Source: Alisma plantago-aquatica (taxonomy: Eukaryota; Streptophyta; Magnoliopsida; Alismatales; Alismataceae). From it: 64,000 nt of DNA. The stretch spans positions 113,390,767 through 113,454,766 of the forward strand of contig OY856411.1 of the NCBI GenBank assembly GCA_963693085.1. Reading direction: 5' to 3'. The notes beneath the pieces are model-generated. The model searched no databases, had not been told where the DNA came from, and saw nothing but the letters and a program-made list of their open reading frames with translations. Every line of letters begins with the position of its first letter. Positions within the stretch are counted from its first letter, which is position 1. The position numbers and the translations under genes are program-made. Positions 56,342 through 64,000 of this stretch are shown piece by piece.

Positions 56342-56820
56342 GTATAGACCATAAGAAATTGGGGCACTACCATAAAAGATCCCATCTTTACTAATAGAAC
56401 ATCTTCCATTCTATTTTAGAAATTTGAATCCGTTCTTGTCCAAACAAGATACATATAAGATGTTCATATTAATGGCGGGTACATAATAGTAGTTCTCTAA
56501 CTCTATTACTAGCCCACTTGGTAGAGATAACTCATAGGTTCCAACTGTGCTGACCACAACTCTTGCGCTATTTGCAACTCACAGTTCCACCTCACCTTTC
56601 TCCAAAGGTCTACTTCTTTTCAAATCCTTCACAATTGAGAAAATGTGTGATCCACATTCGATATCTAGTACCCATGATGAGGAAGTAGTAATGTTAACCT
56701 CAATAACGTATATACCAGAAGTAGATATCTCAATCCCCAGCTTCATCTTCTTAGGTTCCCTTATCCTTATCCTTATTTTGAATGTAGAAGATTTGAACTT
56801 TCGATTAGCCACATGACGCT
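56342..56820 (-). pseudogene. Copia protease
   Basis: In 56579-56812 the segment SSSWVLDIECGSHIFS stands where copia proteases have W-(I/L)-L-D-T/S-G-C-x-x-H. The catalytic D-T-G reads D-I-E, so the enzyme is inactive. The same frame runs on past a serine/valine-rich part (ELSLPSGLVIEL) towards integrase. Confidence 0.8.
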
Positions 56821-57052
56821 TCTTGGCTTTGACTTAGTCCTTGGACTCAATTTTGCTGATCATCATCACATATTTGACCATCTTCATTTTTACTTCAACA
56901 CTTATCAAAATGTCAATTAAATCTGGCAGTCGTCTAGCCATGTTACTCAAGTGATAACGCTCAATAAACTAGCTACATGATTTAAGCAATGATTGCAAAA
57001 TCATATCCATGGTCAACTCTCGACCTAAAGGAATTTACAGTCTTTCAAGATG

Positions 57053-57385
57053 CTACATATGTCCAATCATATTGAGCACATGAGGCTCTACCGGGTCTCC
57101 CTCTGTCAGTTTGCACTCAAATAGCACCTTAGAGACATTATACCTTTCATGCTTATCATGTTTCTTATGCAACTCATAGTTCATACAGCCCAACATAAGG
57201 TTCTTGATGTTCACAAGATCATTGGCATGATTCAAAGAAGCATCCATGTCATTCTCAGGAAAATATGGAGTGGATAGTGGCACTGGTGTTTCAAGATCAT
57301 GTAGAACACTTCTCAAGGCCCTGAACCAGTTATGGAAATAAATCTCAATTAATTCTTCTAATTGCGATGATTGAGTGTTTTCCAT
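57053..57385 (-). pseudogene. Copia gag, N-terminal part
   Basis: From ATG at 57385 a 110-residue frame carries FHNWFRALRSVLHDLETPVP, LVNIKNLMLGCMNYELHKKH and YNVSKVLFECKLTEGDPVEP, a gag of the Angela/Tork group. It ends at a stop where the family reads on after GHM. Further gag sequence down to about 56820 is broken. Confidence 0.85.
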
Positions 57386-57921
57386 TTGATTCTACAAGAG
57401 AAAATTTTCATTTCTCTGAAATCATTTTTGACTTGATATGATTTGAAAAGTCGATATTAACTAGGTTTTTAATTAACTATCACTCCCACCATTTTAATAT
57501 AAATTGATAGCCCTCAATATCAATTTGGAAGATTGTAGTGTACAATCTTCTAGTGGGAAAAGATCCAAAACAATTCAATTAATACTCAACCAACGCTGGA
57601 ACTCATGACCAATTATTAAGGTAGGCAACATTTGCCAATTGCATCTTATGAAATTCTTGGATAGATGATATGTGCAACTCCTTACCATAATATTTTGCAT
57701 ACTTCTGGGCTTAGACTCTCTAAGAATCACCATTTAAGCCTGACCCAATAGCCAACACGATAGTAATGCACCACGCTTGGCAGGCCCACATGATTACCAT
57801 CACACTTCAACAATATAAACAACATACCACCCTTGGGGTGCCCACACTTGGTTGATCAAGCTTTTCATGTTTGTTATTAATAGAAATCATCTTAGACTTA
57901 ATATTTTATTGAGGGAGTTTG

Positions 57922-57926
<5 letters not shown>

Positions 57927-57968
<42 letters not shown>
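57927..57968. repeat. TA dinucleotide microsatellite
   Basis: About 20 uninterrupted TA units. Confidence 0.95.
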
Positions 57969-57971
<3 letters not shown>

Positions 57972-58814
57972 TAACCAATCACCACATATACATAGTATGT
58001 GTCTTATACATGCTATAACCCACAACAAAAACATGGAATAAACAAAAAGTGATGATTATGACAAGCCTAATTTAATTCCTTAGAGCCACAAGGAATTACC
58101 ACAATCTAGGTCTACATCATGTGCAGAAACATGTTGTTCATGAAGATCTGTGCTTTCCAATCTAGGTTGACTAGTTTAACCTTTGAACCGGTCGGCTCAC
58201 CTCTTGGTCAGTCGGTTAGTCACCTCCAGTCAGTCGTTTGGATCCTCTAAATGACCGGTTTGTCATCCTATAGTCGATCGTTTGGCTCCTCCAAATGATA
58301 GTATCATTTGGTCCTTCGGTCTCCTGTACGGCTCGCCAACTGATCATCTCGGACCTACCAGCCGGTCGGTTCAGACCCTCCTTGCAGTCAGTTGGCGTCT
58401 TTATTCTTCGTCAAAAAAAGAAAGTAAACAATCTTACTTTTACATAATTATTAAGAAACCTCGAGTTACATTCGAGGGGAGAAAATTTAGAAGAGAATAA
58501 TGCTTTTATGTTGGGAAGATAAGAGAGAAGAGCAATTGATAGACCGAGATAAATAGGATAAACCAAACATACAACCATGCACATATAATAGGGGATATTG
58601 GCCATAACCATGCTACACATCCCCCATCAAAACTCACTTTTAGGGCGACAGATGTAAGTTGCATATATATATGTTTGGGTTCTTATGTGGTGATTAGTCA
58701 AACATGAACCTAAATCGGTTTAAATATTCACATTTTATACAATAAATAAATTTGATAAAACCAAATATCTAATCATATTGATTATCCAAAAACATAATTA
58801 AATTGACATGTATT

Positions 58815-58822
58815 TGATACCA
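58815..58822 (-). other. Primer binding site, tRNA-Met type (partial)
   Basis: The minus strand reads TGGTATCAAATAC one base inside the 5' LTR. The first eight bases match the initiator tRNA-Met complement. Confidence 0.75.
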
Positions 58823-58823
58823 C

Positions 58824-60982
58824 TGTAGGTAAATATGGCATCAGATAGGTAGAGAAACAAAATTTATCAACGTATTTCTCATTAACTAGTGGATTGCGTC
58901 AATAACTATACAATGGAGAGGATGGTTTCATAAAGATATACCTAGTCCTGGAGCAAGTCCTGTGAAAATCCTCATCCATGTAGATGCACATTTTATCTAG
59001 GACGGTATCTGTGCAGCTCCTGGTTTCACTGGGACTAGTCTCACTGCTCCTCCACAGACAGCAGACTCAAACATTGTAGTCTGCAACAACTCCTCTCATC
59101 ACGGACTGTTGGATGGCATCATCCTTCTTAGTGACAGGCAAAGGCCACCTCACCTCTAGAGAATTCCACACAGACCAACTAGAAGTCATTTCATCCTACT
59201 AGAACGGACGGGAAGAAGTTGACCCTCTCATTGGTGTACCAGTCACCAACCTACTCTCCCACAACAATGATCCTCATTTATTTCTTTCTTGTAGGTATCC
59301 CTCCCTAGTCAGGTAGAACTTGTTTGGGCTCTCTTGGTTACCAAAATGAGAGAGGACAACGATTGTCAGAGCAACTAATTCTCAATTATCTGTGTTGTGC
59401 TCTGAGAAGCCCCCAATACCCCTCTATTTATTGGCGGGTTTGGGGCCAGGGTTCCCAGTCTGTGCGAGAGTGGAGGGGACCAAAATATCTCAAATGTTCA
59501 CAACAATTCTGGAAACTTCACAGCCTGTGGAAACCGAAATGGTCATATGGAAAACCCATATGGTCATTTGGCAAGCGATATGGTTATCTTGCACTACGAG
59601 ATGATCATTTTGTAGTTTCCCAGTTTTTATACATGTTTTGGCAATTCAATTCTAATTAATGTGTGACATGATGTCAACACCAATCCTTGATGCAATCAAA
59701 TTTCTCTGCCAAAACATTCATTTGGTGTAGACAAGATGGGTGTCTTGCACTATATGAAATGTTTGTCTTGCACAAGCAAGATGGACATCACACAACGCGG
59801 TTCAGGCTGAATTCCAGCCAATGTACAATACAATCAACCTGACACTCCAAACAATTATCTCAACAGTTGAACTGATCAATTGGCAGTCCAGTCATCTATT
59901 TTGTTGCATGAATTGAATACCTAAATACTTTAGTAATAAATCCAATCATCATTCATGATCAAACTCCTCTTCTAGATAAGTTCTTGTGTGTGTGACCCTA
60001 AAGGTCTCATATTACTTTGGCGGTGAATGTCCATAACAACTTATGGCATAACAAGCAATGAGCGGTGTCTAGTCACAGATAATTACTACCCAAGTAAATG
60101 GAAAGTTGGATAACAACTTCAGCCTATAATATATGTATGGTGTTACAATGTTCGTATAGTTCCTTTGTCTCTAATATCCAGATTGAACTCGAGGCATGGA
60201 TTTGTCATTCTCGTCAACATCCAATCTATGTTACTTGCTATAGCAGACTGTATAAGATATGTGTAAGATAAATATCATTTATTGACTCACACATACATGG
60301 TAATGTACTTCTCAGTCTCATCAACTCAAGTGGCCTTGGATATCTTACTCCCAAGGAGGGAAAAATCCCATCTCCATAACTCACAGTGAGCTCCCATGTG
60401 TCACAGTCACCCAATCATCACCATTATAACAACCAATATTTCAGGATTGTGTTTGATGATGTCAAAGCATACCGAACGAAATGTGAGGAGTGTAGTGATT
60501 TCAGTCTAAGAACCACAAACACCGCAATCACTATAAGATGTGATTTTGACTTACCTAGTTAAGGTTTCCATGTATCACTCTTATGGTGGGTCTGTCTGAT
60601 ACACTATTGTCTAACATGTATCTACGTGTTTGGTTTGATATCTCCGTATCATGAATAATGAGATTCTGTCATCAACCAACTCACACTCTGATCTTTTGTA
60701 TTATTGATGTCTATTTACCTTCCACAATAACAACTGATCAGGGATATAACAAGAATGCATATACTCCTAACATTTGTATGATCTCATTCTTCAGGTCCAC
60801 AAACTAAAGACATACATCCTTGAGTAATATCATTCTCTAGACATTTATTATGTTACCTCATTATCTCAAAATAGAATAAACATAATAAATTGGAAACTTG
60901 CCTTTATTAATAATAAAATCATTTACAAGTTTATGCCATTAAAATCATCATATGATTGGCTCTATGGGCATACATACCAACA
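58824..60982 (-). repeat. 5' LTR of the Angela-like element (2159 bp)
   Basis: Starts TGTAGGTAAATATGG and ends CATACCAACA on the plus strand. It is the uninterrupted counterpart of the left LTR and shows the pre-insertion sequence of the LINE target site at about 59957-59972. Confidence 0.9.
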
Positions 60983-61500
60983 AGAGTAATATCATTATTT
61001 GATTGGGTGTCATGAAAGATATTTAGAAATGACTAGTCAATGAGGAGCCAACATCTTTGGAAGAATGAAAGACCAGATCCATTAGGCCCAAGGGATTGAC
61101 AAACACCAAGATATTTAAGTATTTTAAAATATCATTTGGAGTGAACTTGTTAATAAAGGAGAGGAGTTGAATTATATAGTGTGATATAAAAGATCCTTAA
61201 AAGTTGGAATATGACAATTGTTGTTAAAGATGTCACTAAATTATCAATTTGAAGATGAAATTGGTATGAATCTCATAACGAAACTAAGAAATATTCAATA
61301 CAACAGGCATGATAGGACATTTTTACAATCATCACATTGTTTGTTGAAAGAATTGTTTTCTTCTCACCAACTCTTATACGTTGCCTTTTTATCTTTGTTT
61401 CCACAAAATGTGTTAATTGAGAAGGAGGGAGTTAGTCTACATCTTAATGATTTATAGGTAAATGATAGGGTTCATTTTTTTCTAAATCAAGGAAGCTACA
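60983..61500 (-). pseudogene. Old LINE reverse transcriptase, N-terminal half
   Basis: On the minus strand near 61060-61100 SLGPNGSGLSFFQRCWLL matches the LINE RT motif SPGPDGF...FFQKCW. Together with 48600-49627 it gives one RT split by the copia element. Upstream parts are too decayed to read. The plus-strand frame at 61218-61457 is not considered real. Confidence 0.65.
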
Positions 61501-62565
61501 TGCTAAGTCATTAATTGAATTTTAAAATTACCATAGGTAGTCTTTTTGCTAGTATAATAAGAGTTTTGTTTTGATATTATATAATAAGAAATTCCATGGT
61601 GGATATAGGAGTGTGTATAGTTTATAATTGAAAATATCATAGTATTTCATATCCATGGTATACAATCATTGATACATGAAAGTCTTTGGTAATCAATCAA
61701 TGTTATTAGTAATTATATAATTGGGATATGGTGATGTAACTATAGAATTAGTTAGAGGGACGATATCATCCCAAACCTAAGAATACATAAATGTAATTCA
61801 AGTAAGATCCCATTTGGTCTCCTAGGACCAAGAGAAGTATCTATTATAAAAGTATATTGATAAATGTATTGAAGAATCTTACACAATGGTTGTGCTCATA
61901 GGTATTTATTTCATTTGAAATGTGCTCCTTATTTAATTAGGTGAAATTGAAGTTATCACTTGTGTCCATGGTAACCTTTGGTATGAATATTTCACTAGAT
62001 TGTATAATGTTTTGTACGTAGGACTTGGACTATATGAATGCCCCACCCACCCACACACCCATGGGGTACTTCCACAAGTCACTAATGTACCCCTGGTTTC
62101 TATGGTGATATATATTGTCCCACAACCACTTATAAAATAAGTATGTGTCGGGTATTATTTATCTCTATGCAATAATTTTATAACTATTCCTTATTTCTTG
62201 AGTAGTTTGTCACTATTATTAATTCTTAAACATAGTATGTAAACATTATATTTCTACAATTAAACAATGATTCCATAATTTTTATTGAACTCCAATAAAC
62301 AAGTTTTAGGGATGGTCTTTTAGTCTAAATAAAGTGCCACAATTGATAAAGCCTAACTTTGAACCCTACTTGTCTTACCTTGGTATCATCGCCCATTATA
62401 TTGTTATTGAGGGAGAATATAAAGATGTTCAAATAATAGCAAATAATTGATTTGATCATAATTTTTTGTTCATATGAACATACCTAGAGTTTGATCATGA
62501 TTTGTTTCAATTGAACAATTAGATGTGTATGTACCTTCCATAAGTTATTTGTGCATCACTGCTAA
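61501..62565. other. Unassigned AT-rich region
   Basis: Possibly the decayed 5' portion of the old LINE, but no domain can be read on either strand. A CCCACCCACCCACACACCC tract lies at 62042-62060. Confidence 0.4.
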
Positions 62566-64000
62566 TGGTGTTACACACTACTCAATAAATATTTGAATAG
62601 ATGCAACTCCAAGAGAAAACAACACAGAGGTGGATTACTTTCAAAATTTATAAGTGACATAAACCTACACACCTACTTCTACTGAAACACTACACCCTTA
62701 AGTGCACGGGGCCGTGTTGTAGTATAGGAGGCCGACAAGTATAGGGTCGACCCATAAGGAGAAAAGGGGCGCACTAGAGCTAGGTTAGCTTTTGGGCTAG
62801 GTTCCTACTACGGAGTCTAGGGGTTTGAGGGTTTGACGGTTGATTTGATGATTACACTAAGGGTTTAACAAGAAAGCAAGCAAAGGAAGGAAAATAAGAA
62901 TAAAACCTAAATTACCCTAGGCAATTAATTCTTATGAGCAAGAAAATACAAGGCAAGTAGGAAAGGCAAGAAAAGAAAAATCTACACTAAGAAAAGCAAG
63001 AAGGAGTCTATTCTACTCTAAGCTAGAAAATAGGGCAAAAGTGCAATTAAAGACCTAAACTAGCAAGAGAAAAGCAAGAATAAGGCAAGAAGCTAACTAT
63101 CCAAGTAAAGAACTAACTAAGCTAACACTAGCTAAGCAAGAAGACAATTAGGGTTTTAAAGCAATAAAGGGATGTGTCGACTGTTTGGGGGATGCACTTA
63201 TCAATTAGGTTGGGAGGTGATATGTGAACATTATGATTTCATTTAGATTACCAAACCAAACAACGAGCTAGAGTCTAATGAATTGTCCTAGACTGCTAAC
63301 TGGCCATGGGTATGCTAGGTTGTGTATAGGAAAACTGGTCCCTAACACCTCCTACTACCCATACGAGGCTCAATTGGGTTAGGGTCTAGAAGAAATTAAA
63401 TTAGAGTCTAAATAAGCCTAAGTTTCTAGTTTAGACTGTCTTAGGGTGACTAAGGGCTAAGGGTAGAAATGGGAGTGGAAGTAAGGTTTTTGTCCTCACA
63501 TCACCCACATTCTACCCTTGAGAAAGCTCCATGCTAAGCACACTAAATTCATCTAAACTAGCTACTTAGATCTCTCAGATAGGGTTAGGGGAATTTATTA
63601 GCATGTAGGTGGATGGGTATGTAGTTAGGAATCCATGAATTGGACCTAGGAGCAAATCCCAAAATTCACACATATAAACAAATTCCCTAGATTCATAGGT
63701 GATTTCAACCACAAACCAACAAGCAATTCATGATGAGTCATATGGAAATAGAACAAAATTGGAAAATGAAATAATGATGTTTACATATCATTTTACCCCC
63801 AACATGGTATCAAAGTAACATTTTTGGCCTCAAACAGCCCACCTAAGGGGCCTAGCTACTCATGGAAATACGAAATACAAAAAGAAAAGAGAAAGAGGTA
63901 GAAGAATCCATGGAGATCGGTGTAGATGGAGAAATCCTCCTCTTCATCTACTACGAGATGTCCTCCTCCTTCCTCAAAGGTGTAAGGGGCATGTGATGAT
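62566..64000 (-). repeat. Partial Athila-like LTR, diverged, runs off the window
   Basis: From about 62640 to the window end the sequence aligns, with many differences, to 7320-8640 and 20610-21930: CTTTCAAAATTTATAA, GTGTTGTAGTATAGGA, GCTAGAGCTAGG-type words, CATGGTATCAAAGTAACAT and GGGGCCTAGCTACTCAT. The start TGGTGTTACAC at 62566 resembles the TGGTGTGATTC start of that family. No primer site lies to its left, so it is more likely the 3' LTR of a minus-strand element whose body lies beyond the window. Confidence 0.75.

Larger units (their letters stand above)
57386..58823 (-). other. Untranslated leader of the Angela-like element
   Basis: Region between the 5' LTR and gag with no coding signal. 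It includes a TA microsatellite (57927-57968) and a stretch with repeated CCGGTCGGTT/CAGTCGGTT-type words (58190-58400). Confidence 0.6.
49628..60982 (-). mobile_element. Angela/Tork-like Ty1/copia retrotransposon, decayed
   Basis: Two LTRs (49628-53603, containing a LINE insertion, and 58824-60982) flank a minus-strand copia gag-protease-integrase-RT-RNase H region. The gag sequence (LMLGCMNYELHKKH, EGDPVEPHVLNMIGHM) matches the Angela/Tork group. A tRNA-Met-type primer site and a polypurine tract are in place and the flanking 5-bp repeats match at 4 of 5 positions. The LTRs are clearly more diverged from each other than those of the chromovirus, and the coding region has many frameshifts, so this is an older insertion. 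It interrupts an even older LINE. Confidence 0.88.

Noticed and set aside
61218..61457. Plus-strand 79-codon frame
   Set aside because: It lies antisense to the decayed LINE reverse transcriptase and has no recognisable domain.
1..64000. CRISPR arrays, operons, bacterial defence systems or ribosomal RNA
   Set aside because: The window is plant nuclear repeat DNA. No array with regular spacers, no bacterial gene and no rRNA motif was seen.

Overview
This is a plant nuclear DNA window, almost certainly angiosperm. The sequence is AT-rich and full of plant-type retrotransposon lineages (Ty1/copia, Tekay-like chromovirus, Athila-like Ty3/gypsy, L1-type LINEs), a tRNA-derived SINE, and a DNA transposon carrying a host gene piece with an intron. 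The species cannot be told from the sequence. I find no intact host gene and no intact transposon protein: this is a nested repeat block.

Layout. 585-5278: a decayed minus-strand copia element whose reverse-transcriptase end is deleted and fused to a truncated LTR. 5533-6076: three head-to-tail SINE copies, directly beside the 3' tail of a LINE. 6077-7254 plus 22943-about 26440: one minus-strand LINE split by a 15.7 kb Athila-like element (7255-22942, target duplication GTAGC). That element encodes gag, protease and a third ORF but no reverse transcriptase or integrase. Nested inside it is a 4.2 kb solo LTR of a chromovirus (10351-14594, target duplication AGTCG). 26440-33059: AT-rich DNA with microsatellites, a degenerate 22-bp repeat array, and a Pack-MULE-like element (29702-31067) carrying the 5' part of a GH9 endo-1,4-beta-glucanase gene.

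33065-44616: a Tekay-like chromovirus with both LTRs, perfect target duplication ATGAT, primer binding site and a single 1553-codon gag-pol frame broken by twelve in-frame stops and no frameshift. 44622-48599: unassigned AT-rich DNA. 48600-49627 plus 60983-about 61500: an old minus-strand LINE split by an Angela-like copia element (49628-60982), whose left LTR is itself split by a plus-strand LINE fragment (50758-52582). 62566-64000: part of another, more diverged Athila-like LTR that runs off the window.

The nesting gives an order of events: older LINEs first, then the LTR elements inside them, then the solo LTR and the plus-strand LINE fragment. Most stops in the younger elements are C-to-T or G-to-A changes at CHG or CG sites, as expected from methylation and deamination. 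The most notable items are the captured GH9 fragment, the SINE trimer sharing a 3' end with its neighbouring LINE, the density of stop codons in an element whose LTRs are still nearly identical, and short-motif arrays inside the long LTRs.
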